Shown here piece by piece: positions 1 through 7,134 of a DNA stretch of 11,721 bases; the stretch's first letter is position 1, and every line of letters starts with the position of its first letter. The translations under genes were made by a program, and so were the position numbers. This DNA is from Chloroflexota bacterium. GTDB taxonomy: Bacteria > Chloroflexota > Anaerolineae > 4572-78 > J111. The DNA is taken from positions 1-11,721 of the forward strand of contig RFJV01000261.1 of assembly GCA_003694775.1 (NCBI GenBank). The letters run 5' to 3'. The notes under the pieces are model-generated. The model worked only from the letters and a program-made list of their open reading frames with translations, ran no database searches and had not been told where the DNA came from.

Positions 1-31
1 CCCCTCTTCTCCCCAATGGGGAGAAGAGGGG
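1..31. terminator. Perfect 14-bp hairpin at left edge, possible terminator
   Basis: Bases 1-14 and 18-31 are perfect reverse complements separated by 3 nt, and on the + strand the hairpin is followed by a T-rich stretch (positions 32-43). That fits a rho-independent terminator of a + strand gene lying left of the window. It could also serve as a late terminator for the lipoprotein gene transcribed leftwards, but no U-tract can be seen on that strand inside the window. Confidence 0.45.
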
Positions 32-81
32 TGATTTCTTTTTGGGGGGAGCGCTGCTTCGCCACCCAAAACCACCCGGAT

Positions 82-111
82 TTCTCCCCCCGCGCCCAAG
101 CCTGGGGAGAA
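82..111. repeat. Inverted repeat downstream of the lipoprotein gene
   Basis: TTCTCCCC (82-89) and GGGGAGAA (104-111) form an 8-bp stem around a 14-nt GC-rich loop. It lies about 70 bp past the stop of the leftward lipoprotein gene, and its arms repeat the TTCTCCCC core of the hairpin at 1-31. There is no clear U-tract after it on the minus strand, so a terminator role is uncertain. The rest of 1-183 holds no gene that I can support. Confidence 0.35.
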
Positions 112-183
112 CCCGTCAGAGTTTCACTTACCTCACTCACAGGTAATGGTCAGCAAAGCAGAATGATAGTTACCGGTAGACGG

Positions 184-1950
184 TTACGGTCTGGCTGCCG
201 GAGGCGGGCCACCAGCTGGTGGCTGACCACCGGGAGGGGGTCCAGACGGCGATACTCCCAAGGCGTCCATCAGTTCTGCTTCGGTGACACCGAGAGTCTC
301 GGCCGCGGCGGCAAAATTGGGTGGCCCTTGCCGCAGGTCGCCGAGGGCGGCCTGCAGGTCGGCTTCGGTAACGCCGAGTTTTTCTGCCGCGGCGGACAGG
401 TCAAGCTGTGGAGGCTGTCCGCCGGGAGGTCTCTGTCCCCGCGGGCCGCCGTTTGGGCCATCTGGCGACATCACGTTAGGGGCGTCGCAGGTTTCACCGG
501 TCGGGTTGCCGTTGGGCGTTTCGGTCACATCGCCGCCGCGCACTAAACGGACGTAGTTGGTGTAGCGTTCGCCGCCTTCGCCTGCCGGGCCGCCTTCGAT
601 TTTGGCGTCGAAGCGCACCGCCCCCGCGCCGTGAGAATCCACCCCGGCGGGGTCAACCGCCCGGCCAAAGGCCACGTACCAAGCGTAGTAGTAATCACCG
701 CAGGCCTGGAAGCGGGCAGACGTGCTCGTCCAGAAGTAGGGGTAGTCCGCATCGCCGGCTTCATTGGTGATGGACGAGATGCTGAAGAGCGGGTCAATCG
801 CAGGCCCTTCGTTGGCCGGGTCGCTGGCTCCGGGGGCTTGGGTGTAGTCGACAATGCTTTGCAGTTCCTTCACGTTGGGCAGTCGCCAGTCGCTGTAGCC
901 CAGGTAGTTCTCTGCGTTCTTCTGCTGTACCCAGGCCAGGGCCTCCTCCCAGGTCATTCCCACGCCGCTGTCGGCTTGCGCCCACATCAGGCCGGTGGCG
1001 TTGTCGGTGATGGTTCCGTCGCCGTTGTCCACGAAGTTGTTGTTGCCGTATTCGGTACCGCGCACACAGCGGACGTATTTGCCAAAAGGCGAACCCAGCC
1101 CGCCGCCCCCAGGTGGCGGGCCTTGGACGTCAACCTGCCCGCTCGGCGGCTGTGGGGGCGCGCCCTGCTCTGTTCGACCGGCAGGTGACCGGGGCGGTGC
1201 GCCCTGTTCCGGCTGGCCGGTGGGAGGCTGAGACCGCATACCCTCCGCCTGGTCGGGCGGTTGGGCCGGATAAGCTTTGATATGCCCGGTGGCGTGGTTG
1301 ACGCCAAAGGCCGCATTGGCGCCGCCTTCCGCCGTCACCCCTACATACCTGGTGCTTGTCCAGTACTGCTCATCTTTGGTGATGTTATCTTCATTGACCA
1401 GATGGAAATAGCGGGTATCCAGGTAAGGCCAGCCAGAGCTGAAGTCGCTGATGGAGAAAAGCTCCTTGACATTGGGCAAACGCCAGTCGTCATAGCCGGC
1501 GAGGGTCAGACTTTGACAGTAGTCCGCGGCGTCTTGCCAGGTAAAATCCTGTTGAGGAGGCGTTTTCTGCCACGTTAGACCGGTGACGTTGTCTGTCACC
1601 GTGCCATCGCCGTGGTCGGTGTAGCTCATAGCGTTGCCGGTGTACTGGGCATCCTGCCCGTACAGGGCTTCGCCTGCGGCGGGGCAGTCGATTTCCGTGC
1701 CGTCGGTATCGTAGCAAGCGGTCTGCCCGGTTTCGGTCAACGGAAAACTCACGTCAGAGGAGGTTTCCGGTTCGGTCATGGTGTTTGATACCGCAATAGC
1801 CGATAAAGATTCGCCTGCCGTTTTTTCGGTGGGGTTGGCACCGGATGTATCCGCCGAGGCGGAGGACACGGCAACCGGCTGGCCGGTGCAAGCGGCCACC
1901 AGCACAATCAACATGCTGAGTAATAGAAATATGTTGATTTTTTTGAACAT
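184..1950 (-). CDS. Surface lipoprotein with two DUF1566 (Lcl-type) domains and C-terminal helical repeats
   Basis: 588 aa. The N-terminus is a lipoprotein signal: two Lys, a hydrophobic stretch, then LVAAC with the lipid Cys at 21. Two DUF1566/Lcl C-terminal-like domains follow at about 110-298 and 306-472. Each opens with DGTxTDNxTGLxW, has a DWRLPNVKEL core and a WTST motif, and closes with a YVRxVRG strand. The first is interrupted just before its last strand by a Pro/Gly-rich insert (about 229-289). A Pro/Gly linker leads to two 22-residue helical repeats (516-537 and 545-565, pattern AAAxxLGVTExxLxxALG) and a Pro/Gly tail. In Legionella Lcl this domain type binds polysaccharides; binding here is inferred. 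The start at 1950 was chosen over an in-frame start at 1995 because it gives the lipoprotein signal and has AAGGAG just upstream. It is a single-gene unit whose promoter is nearly duplicated before the DUF4405 operon. Confidence 0.9.
   Translation of the reverse strand: MFKKINIFLLLSMLIVLVAACTGQPVAVSSASADTSGANPTEKTAGESLSAIAVSNTMTEPETSSDVSFPLTETGQTACYDTDGTEIDCPAAGEALYGQDAQYTGNAMSYTDHGDGTVTDNVTGLTWQKTPPQQDFTWQDAADYCQSLTLAGYDDWRLPNVKELFSISDFSSGWPYLDTRYFHLVNEDNITKDEQYWTSTRYVGVTAEGGANAAFGVNHATGHIKAYPAQPPDQAEGMRSQPPTGQPEQGAPPRSPAGRTEQGAPPQPPSGQVDVQGPPPGGGGLGSPFGKYVRCVRGTEYGNNNFVDNGDGTITDNATGLMWAQADSGVGMTWEEALAWVQQKNAENYLGYSDWRLPNVKELQSIVDYTQAPGASDPANEGPAIDPLFSISSITNEAGDADYPYFWTSTSARFQACGDYYYAWYVAFGRAVDPAGVDSHGAGAVRFDAKIEGGPAGEGGERYTNYVRLVRGGDVTETPNGNPTGETCDAPNVMSPDGPNGGPRGQRPPGGQPPQLDLSAAAEKLGVTEADLQAALGDLRQGPPNFAAAAETLGVTEAELMDALGVSPSGPPPGGQPPAGGPPPAARP
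256..405 (-). repeat. Two tandem AAAxxLGVTExxLxxALG repeats in the lipoprotein
   Basis: Codons 516-565 encode two copies of a roughly 22-residue amphipathic module, separated by a Gly-Pro-Pro linker. The same module occurs twice at the C-terminus of the SH3b protein (4326-4466). The 17-mer TTCGGTAACGCCGAGTT is identical at 364-380 here and 4425-4441 there, which indicates relationship at DNA level and not just similar composition. Confidence 0.8.
1084..1266 (-). repeat. Pro/Gly-rich insert within the first DUF1566 domain
   Basis: Codons 229-289 encode a low-complexity Pro/Gly/Gln segment with a repeated EQGAPP unit. It splits the first DUF1566 domain directly before its conserved terminal KYVRCVRG strand. 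Comparable segments occur in the glycosyltransferase, flavoprotein and SH3b protein of this window. Confidence 0.7.
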
Positions 1951-2023
1951 GGTTTGTCTCCTTACCGTTTTGAATGAGGGGTGACATTTACCCACAGTTT
2001 TTCAACGGCTTACCGCCCGTTTC

Positions 2024-2129
2024 GCCAATCAGTGTATCAAATTCCGGCGACGGGCAACAGTGCCGCCAATCACCCATTCCGGCGGCAGACCGTGATTTGG
2101 CTCATTGCCAGCCGTGACAATTGTCATGG
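2024..2129 (-). promoter_or_regulatory. Promoter/operator of the lipoprotein gene (copy 1 of a duplicated regulatory region)
   Basis: Read leftwards there is an extended -10, TGATACACT (2031-2039), with a TTG-containing -35 region near 2051-2059 and a predicted start near 2024, leaving a leader of about 75 nt. Upstream lie a perfect palindrome TGACAATTGTCA (2115-2126), a GTGA-N6-TCAT dyad (2092-2105) and a GTGC-N6-TCAC dyad (2060-2073). The whole block 2031-2129 aligns without gaps to 9617-9715; over the outer 78 positions I count 62 identities. Sequence conservation is seen directly; promoter and operator function is inferred. Confidence 0.7.
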
Positions 2130-2139
2130 AGGACGGCGT

Positions 2140-2174
2140 AAAAAAAGCCCGGCGATTTTTAGCCGCCGGACTTT
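2140..2174 (-). terminator. Rho-independent terminator of the six-gene operon
   Basis: On the minus strand, AAAGTCCGGCG pairs with CGCCGGGCTTT around a 9-nt loop (one mismatch; arms 2144-2154 and 2164-2174). It is followed by a run of seven T (A 2140-2146 on the + strand). It lies 30 bp past the glycosyltransferase stop codon and just before the upstream operator of the lipoprotein gene. Confidence 0.85.
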
Positions 2175-2203
2175 CAGGGGATAAGCTTCATTCTGCTTGG
2201 AAC

Positions 2204-4192
2204 TTAATTTCCGCAATCGTAAAGTATGTTGGGGGCGTCACGCGGCCCGGAGACTTCTAAAGGCTGAACGTCCACAACCCGGCAGTTATTGACCATCCAT
2301 TGGGCAATCTCCGGCTTCTGCCGGGGAAGCCCCAGGATGTAGCGCAGTTGGCCGTTTTTGACCATCCCGGCCAGGTCGTCAACTCCTACCACATCATCCC
2401 CTCCCTTGAAGCCCCCGAAAGTCAGCACTTTGCGGCCGGTTGCCAGAATATACGGCGCCGCGTCGGTGGCGTTGAGGGTAGCCAGCAGGTAATCGTCGGG
2501 GTCGGTGTGGGCCAGCAGATACTCCAGTACCTTTTGCTGGTCGGCGGTCAGGGTAGTGGGGCGATGCGGGTCAGCGGTCTGCGGCCCGGAGCGCGGCAGC
2601 CAGACATCGGGATTGGGGTTGAAGGTGGTCAGCCCGGACCAGACCAGCGGGGCCACCAACAGGGCGGCAAAGGCCAGCCCCAGGCCCAGTTTGCCCGGCC
2701 AGTCTGCTCCCGGCCAATCGTCCCCCCAAACCAACCCCATACCGGTCAGCGCCAGCAAAATAGCGACTGTACCAGTTCCAATCGTCTGATTTGCCGGCAA
2801 GGTAACCAGCTGAAAGGCCAATGTTGTACCGGCCAATAAAACCAGGACCAGCCAGCCAAACCGGAAGCGACGTTGAAAAATTTGCCAGATGGCCCACGCC
2901 GCGGCCCCCACCAGCGCGGCCAGCGGCGGTCCCAGCATAATCAGGTAGTAAGCGTGAAAGAATCGGGCCACGCTGAAGAAAACCACTTCTGTTATCAGCC
3001 AGCCGCCCCACAGAATCAAAGCCAGATACCTGTCGTCCGGCGGCCATCTCCAGCCGATGACCGCTGTAACCAGGGGGAGTCCCAACAAGGCCAGCGGAAG
3101 CAGCCAGCTTGCTTCCGTTGCCAGCGGCCTGGTGAACAGGCGAAGCAAGCCGGGTTCACCTGTTTCTGGATTTCCGCCGGGCCGGGGCGGCGGTTGATGA
3201 TTGCTATCAAAGGCCGGGCGTGAATCCGCCGGCGGCTGTTGTCCATTGCCGGGAGGGGAGAATGACGATTGATTTGGTGGCGCGTCGCGGTCTGCGGCTG
3301 GCGGAGGTGGGGGTGGGCTACCTGCGCCTCCCCGACCGCGCGCCCCCCCGCCCCACAGCCGATTAAATCCGTTGTGGCCGACAATCAGCTCCATCACCGT
3401 GTTGTTGGTGCTACTGCCGATAAAAGGCCGGTTTTCAGCAGGGGTCAGGTCAACCATAATGGCCCATGAGAACGACACCAGCAACAGCAGTACGGTCGCG
3501 GCGGTCAGATGGAGCATGCGAGTCCACCAGCGATGTCTGGCCCCCAGAAAGTAAAATGTGTACAGCGCCGGGAGCGGCAAAAAGGCCTGCATCATTTTGA
3601 TGTTGAAGCCTACTCCTACCAGAAATGTCCCCCACAGCAAATAACGGAAACGTCCATCCTGGACCGCTTTGATGAATGCCCATACCGCCAGCAACAGCAC
3701 AAATACCAGCTGTCCGTCGATGGTGTTGTTGCGTTCAGCGGCGATGGTCACCGGGGTGGTCGCCAAAACCAGCGCCGCCAGCAGGCCCGCCCCGGTGCCA
3801 AAATGGCGTCTTACCAGGCTGTACAGCAGGGGAATGGACAGCGTACCGGCCAAAGCCTGCGGCAAGGCCAGGGCAAAGCCGTTGACTCCCAGAAAATAGG
3901 CTGAAACGGCCTGAATCCAGAAGCCCAGCGGCGGCTTGTCTACCGTTACCGAGCCGCCCGGCTCAAACGAGGCGAAGAAAAAGTTGTGCCACGAGGTCAA
4001 CATACTCTGCACTGTGGCGGCATAATAGGCATTGCCAATGCTGTAGCTCCCTAGATGGTAGAATCGCAGAAACGCGCCCAGGGCGACAACAGCCAGCAGT
4101 CCCAACGTACCGATAATTCTTTGGTAGCTGAAATAAGCCGCCCTTAGGCGATAGAATGAATTGATTGGTGTGGTGTGAATTTTTACAGTCAT
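2204..4192 (-). CDS. YkcB/ArnT-type polyprenol-sugar membrane glycosyltransferase (PMT_2 family)
   Basis: 662 aa polytopic membrane enzyme expected to transfer a sugar from a polyprenyl-phosphate donor to an envelope acceptor on the outer face. The N-terminal half has the YkcB-type signature: an early helix, then SIGNAYYAATVQSM (about 51-64), a PGGSVTVDKPPLGFW loop (78-92), an AAERNNTIDGQ motif (151-161) and GSSTNNTVMELIVGHNGFNRL (259-279). A soluble C-terminal domain with ATLNATDAAPYILATG and TFGGFKGGD (571-599) matches the YkcB C-terminal domain. Between GFNRLWGGG and GLLRLF lies a long Pro/Gly insert (281-348) including six consecutive Pro; related enzymes carry a Gly-rich loop at this site, so the location is family-typical. 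The start at 4192 has AGGAG about 7 nt upstream. It is the last gene of its operon. Donor and acceptor cannot be read from the sequence. Confidence 0.88.
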   Translation of the reverse strand: MTVKIHTTPINSFYRLRAAYFSYQRIIGTLGLLAVVALGAFLRFYHLGSYSIGNAYYAATVQSMLTSWHNFFFASFEPGGSVTVDKPPLGFWIQAVSAYFLGVNGFALALPQALAGTLSIPLLYSLVRRHFGTGAGLLAALVLATTPVTIAAERNNTIDGQLVFVLLLAVWAFIKAVQDGRFRYLLWGTFLVGVGFNIKMMQAFLPLPALYTFYFLGARHRWWTRMLHLTAATVLLLLVSFSWAIMVDLTPAENRPFIGSSTNNTVMELIVGHNGFNRLWGGGARGRGGAGSPPPPPPAADRDAPPNQSSFSPPGNGQQPPADSRPAFDSNHQPPPRPGGNPETGEPGLLRLFTRPLATEASWLLPLALLGLPLVTAVIGWRWPPDDRYLALILWGGWLITEVVFFSVARFFHAYYLIMLGPPLAALVGAAAWAIWQIFQRRFRFGWLVLVLLAGTTLAFQLVTLPANQTIGTGTVAILLALTGMGLVWGDDWPGADWPGKLGLGLAFAALLVAPLVWSGLTTFNPNPDVWLPRSGPQTADPHRPTTLTADQQKVLEYLLAHTDPDDYLLATLNATDAAPYILATGRKVLTFGGFKGGDDVVGVDDLAGMVKNGQLRYILGLPRQKPEIAQWMVNNCRVVDVQPLEVSGPRDAPNILYDCGN
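3149..3352 (-). repeat. Pro/Gly-rich insert in the glycosyltransferase
   Basis: Codons 281-348 encode a segment of Gly, Pro, Asn, Gln and Ser, beginning with a Gly/Arg patch and a six-proline run. It lies in the large extracytoplasmic loop of the enzyme. The position matches the variable Gly-rich loop known in YkcB-type proteins; the Pro-Pro-Pro-Gly character matches other proteins of this window. Confidence 0.75.
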
Positions 4193-4298
4193 CGCTGTCT
4201 CCTGCAGTTGGCCGCAGTTTGTCGCTGTAGGTCCTGGACCGGTCAGAATATCGGCTTCTGAGGGTGTACTTCTTTGCGGAAGGAACAGGCATTGACAC

Positions 4299-5436
4299 CT
4301 ATGGCCGCCCGCCCTCAGGCGGTGCCCCAAGTGCATTCCGCAGGGCTTCAACAGAAACACCCAGGGCGGTCGCGGCGGCCTCCAGGTCCGGCGGCGGGTC
4401 TCCCAGCGCCTCGCGCAGGGCTTCTTCGGTAACGCCGAGTTCTTCTGCGGCGGCGGCTAAATCGGGGGCGCCTCTCTGGGGCATCCCCTGCCCGCCCTGA
4501 CCGGGCGGCCCTTCGCCGGGCGACCGGTCAACCGCGGGGGCGGGGACCTGCACCGGAGGAGCATCCATTGGCGTTCGGGTAGGGGTTGGTACAGGTGTAT
4601 CTGCCGGGGCCGGTGTATTGGTGGGGGTGATGGTCGCGGTGGGCAATGGTGCAGATGCCTGAACTGCCAGAGGGTCAACGTCTGCAGTTGCTACCAGATT
4701 GGGGTCTGCCGGTATCCATCCCACCCTCTCATTTGGCTCGTCAAACAGAATTTGCCACCACTGCTGATTGTCCGAACGGCCCAGTTCCACCACGCGGGTT
4801 CCAGCCACCAGAACAGCGATTGCCTCATACGCTTCGCCGGGGCCGGCCCGAACCGTCAGCCTGGTTTTGATTATCAGCGGCTTTCTCTCTGAGGAAAAGT
4901 CACCCGCCAAAGCCGGTGGGGCAGGCATCGGGGGCTTTTCGACAACCTCGACGTGGGCTACCGCCAATGCGCTCACTTGATTTTCTGTGTCATACGCTTT
5001 GACCTCTAACGTATGTGTCCCCGGAAGATTGGGAATCCAGCGAAACAAGGTGGTCAGCAAGGTTTGACTTTGACCGCTTACCCTCTTTGACTCCTGAAGC
5101 CGACTGCCCTGAGGCCCATTGACCCAAAACTCCAATCTTTTCACCGTTTCTACATTCAAAACCGTCACCTGGACCGTAACCGGCTGATGCAGATGCACCT
5201 GACTGCCGTCTGGGGGTGAGCTGAGCGTCACCTCCGGCGGCTCAACCACTTTTGCAGTTTGATGATAGGTCAGGAAAACGGCGGTTAGCCCGACCCCGCC
5301 GATAACCAGCAGGAGGAGCAGTCCCCCCCCCTAATCCGGCGACTACCCATTTCCATTTTGATGCCCATTCAGACGGCCCGGTATGAGCAGTCCCAGATGA
5401 CCGGACCTGATTTCCCTGTTTGCTGTGACGTTCCAT
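4299..5436 (-). CDS. Membrane-anchored Ig-like/SH3b protein with C-terminal helical repeats; frameshifted at a G9 tract
   Basis: As written, the frame is broken. From an ATG at 5436 (GGAGA just upstream) the protein runs MERHSKQ... to GLGGG at a run of nine G (5323-5331). One base fewer would join it to the long frame ending at 4299, giving 378 aa. The restored protein has a cytoplasmic N-tail, a membrane helix (about 31-56, GLLLLLVIGGVGLTAVF), an Ig-like beta domain (about 65-166), a bacterial SH3b domain (about 187-249, TRLTVRAGPGEAYEAIAVL...WWQILF...VGWIP), a Thr-Pro-rich stalk, a Pro/Gly patch and two helical repeats (324-345, 350-370). The repeats match those of the lipoprotein. Without the fix, the downstream frame has only a GTG at 5249, with no membrane anchor. 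Role inferred: cell-wall or glycan-binding surface protein. Sequencing error, phase variation or a pseudogene are all possible. Confidence 0.75.
4326..4466 (-). repeat. Two tandem AAAxxLGVTExxLxxALG repeats in the SH3b protein
   Basis: The C-terminal segment contains PDLAAAAEELGVTEEALREA and, after a DPPP spacer, a second diverged copy with LGVSVEALRNALG. It corresponds to the repeats at 256-405 in the lipoprotein, also placed after a Pro/Gly linker and at the extreme C-terminus. Confidence 0.8.
5323..5331 (-). other. Homopolymeric tract (nine G on the coding strand) causing a frameshift
   Basis: Nine consecutive C on the + strand lie within the codons leading into the membrane helix of the SH3b protein. 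Nine G put the N-terminal part into a frame that ends about 27 codons later (stop at 5242-5244); eight G give one continuous protein with an intact helix. Confidence 0.85.
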
Positions 5437-5456
5437 TTTTCTTTCTCCCATTGTTG

Positions 5457-5593
5457 AAGCTTTGGGTGCGTCCAGAATTTTAGGAATTCTGGACAAACCT
5501 GGGGGGATTCGCCCAGCAGAGCTGGATGCTTCGCGAGGGGGAATCCCCCCGCCCCCCCTGTCTGTCCAAAAATTTTGGACAGACCCGAAGCTT
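5457..5593. repeat. Composite inverted repeat (MITE/BIME-like) filling the subtilase-SH3b intergenic space
   Basis: The outer ends are AAGCTT (5457-5462 and 5588-5593). Inside are a 10-bp-arm hairpin (5470-5494), a 12-bp-arm palindrome with 1-nt centre (5560-5584), long-range arms GGGGGGATTC/GAATCCCCCC (5501-5510 and 5541-5550) and a CCAGC-AGA-GCTGG hairpin (5513-5525). The left end and the reverse complement of the right end align to each other over about 55 nt with substitutions and small gaps. It abuts the subtilase stop codon on one side and the SH3b ribosome-binding site on the other. It could be a small non-autonomous mobile element or a processing/termination structure. Confidence 0.6.
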
Positions 5594-7039
5594 TCACTGG
5601 ATTGACACGTAATAGTTCAATTCGGCGAATTCAATGCCGGCAGATTTTTTCAGCTGTTCAAGCATTTCTTTTTCCCGGCCATGACCAACGAGAACTCGCT
5701 GTAGCTTTGTCTGCGGGATGGTATCTTTTATTTGAATATCGGTGGATGAAATGCCCACCTCATCGACAATATCGGTCACATCCATATCTGCCGGTAGTTT
5801 GATGATTATCTCACCGGGCACATAGGACGTATCAACATCAGCGGCCGCAGTTTCAGTCAATGTTTGTTGGGCAACGTTTTCCTCTAATGTCTGCTGCATC
5901 CCCAAGGCGGCGGAAGCGTCTACCAGACCGTATCCATACAGGCTGTCCCAGCCGCTTTCTCCCAAATCCTGGGCGGTTGCATTTAGCTGGTCACGAACCT
6001 CATCCTGACTCCACTCTGGATGTGCCGCCCATATCAAAGCCGCTACACCGGCCACATGGGGGGCCGCCTGAGAGGTGCCGCTCAAGGTGGTATATCCGTT
6101 ATAAAGGTAAGTACTGTATATTGAACTGCCGGGGGCAGAAATTTCGATGTAAGTCCCCTGGTTAGAAAAGCTGGATTGCAGATTGGATGAAGTGGTTGAG
6201 GCCACGGCCATGACGTTAGACAAGGCCGCCGGATACTGGGGCTGGTCCTGGTAGTAACAGCCATTCAAGGCGTATGAGGAGTCGCCACAGTTACCCCCGG
6301 CGGCAATTAAAAGAACTCCCTTGCCATACGCGTAATCTACGGCGTCGGCCAGCGTTGAGGAGTAGCTGACACCCCCCAGACTCAGATTGATGATATTGGC
6401 GCCACTATCAGCGGCCCAAACAATACCACTGGCGACATCGTAAACGGTTCCGCTTCCGGAACTGTCTAGCACTTTTATGGGCATCAGGCTGGCCTCCGGG
6501 GCTACGCCAATGATACCGTCATTATTACCCGCGCCAGCGATAATACCGGCCACGTGCGTCCCGTGCCCGTTATCATCCTCCGGACTGCTGGTTCCGGAAA
6601 CAAATGTGGCGCCGCTAATGATGTTATCCGCTAAATCGGGATGGTCCTGGTCAATGCCGGTATCTACCACCGCAACGATGATACCCTGGCCCCGGTAGCA
6701 ATCCCAGGTGTCATCTGCATTGATTGCGCTGAGATTGTACCGGATGGTTTCATTGAAGCTGAAGGACTCCCCACAAAAATTGTTTGATATCAGCGGTAAG
6801 AAAATGGTATACGTTGATGAAGTCTTAAGGGTTTCGTCCGGTGACTGGGCGTTTGCTACCGGCATCGTGGCAAAAGCGGAATAGCTCTCCGCCGGTGAAC
6901 GGCTTACCAGCCCTGTCCCAATGCCCATTATGGTCATCACAAGGCCTGCCGATAAAAGAAGCCTCCATAAATGTTGAAACTGGAGGTCGCGGATGGTCAG
7001 CAATATCAGAGATAATCTTGCCAGCAAAACACGCATCAT
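5594..7039 (-). CDS. Secreted subtilisin-like serine protease (S8) with a prodomain-like module at its C-terminus
   Basis: 481 aa from an ATG at 7039 (AGGTG upstream; an in-frame TTG at 7144 would overlap the ferredoxin and lacks a good ribosome-binding site). A signal/membrane segment is followed by VANA-Q, a plausible signal peptidase site near residue 64, and a TIFLPLIS motif. The S8 catalytic domain follows: Asp126 (VAVVDTGID), His159 (NGHGTHVAG), oxyanion Asn250 (AAGGN) and Ser323 (SGTSQAAPHVAG), so the triad is complete. Residues 406-481 (YVPGEIIIKL...IEFAELNYYVSIQ) resemble the fervidolysin-type N-terminal prodomain that normally precedes such catalytic domains. Here that domain is last, and only about 45 residues separate the signal from the catalytic domain. 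Fifth-from-last position in the operon order places it between the ferredoxin and the SH3b gene. Substrate unknown. Confidence 0.88.
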   Translation of the reverse strand: MMRVLLARLSLILLTIRDLQFQHLWRLLLSAGLVMTIMGIGTGLVSRSPAESYSAFATMPVANAQSPDETLKTSSTYTIFLPLISNNFCGESFSFNETIRYNLSAINADDTWDCYRGQGIIVAVVDTGIDQDHPDLADNIISGATFVSGTSSPEDDNGHGTHVAGIIAGAGNNDGIIGVAPEASLMPIKVLDSSGSGTVYDVASGIVWAADSGANIINLSLGGVSYSSTLADAVDYAYGKGVLLIAAGGNCGDSSYALNGCYYQDQPQYPAALSNVMAVASTTSSNLQSSFSNQGTYIEISAPGSSIYSTYLYNGYTTLSGTSQAAPHVAGVAALIWAAHPEWSQDEVRDQLNATAQDLGESGWDSLYGYGLVDASAALGMQQTLEENVAQQTLTETAAADVDTSYVPGEIIIKLPADMDVTDIVDEVGISSTDIQIKDTIPQTKLQRVLVGHGREKEMLEQLKKSAGIEFAELNYYVSIQ

Positions 7040-7066
7040 ACACAACACCTGAAGTGTGTTTTTACG

Positions 7067-7102
7067 GGATGTGGGGACAAGGGATGGCTTGCCCCCACAT
7101 CC
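7067..7102. repeat. Hairpin between ferredoxin and subtilase genes
   Basis: GGATGTGGGG (7067-7076) pairs with CCCCACATCC (7093-7102), and inside it CAAG pairs with CTTG. No U-tract follows on the minus strand, so it is not a convincing terminator. It may be an mRNA processing or stability element that separates expression of the redox genes from the protease. Confidence 0.5.
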
Positions 7103-7134
7103 GGGTGGTAGAACCAACGCTATTATTTTCTTGC

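Noticed and set aside
16..546. Long + strand ORF over the lipoprotein C-terminus
   Set aside because: It mirrors the GC-rich repeat codons of the minus-strand gene, has no domain or ribosome-binding site and shows Arg/Gly-rich shadow composition.
184..1950. DUF1566 lipoprotein as a diversity-generating retroelement target
   Set aside because: DUF1566-like folds can be such targets, but no reverse transcriptase or template repeat is visible in the window.
2204..4360. Longer glycosyltransferase start at 4360
   Set aside because: It would overlap the SH3b gene by 62 bp and add a Cys/Arg-rich N-terminus unlike the family. The ATG at 4192 has a good ribosome-binding site and correct family length.
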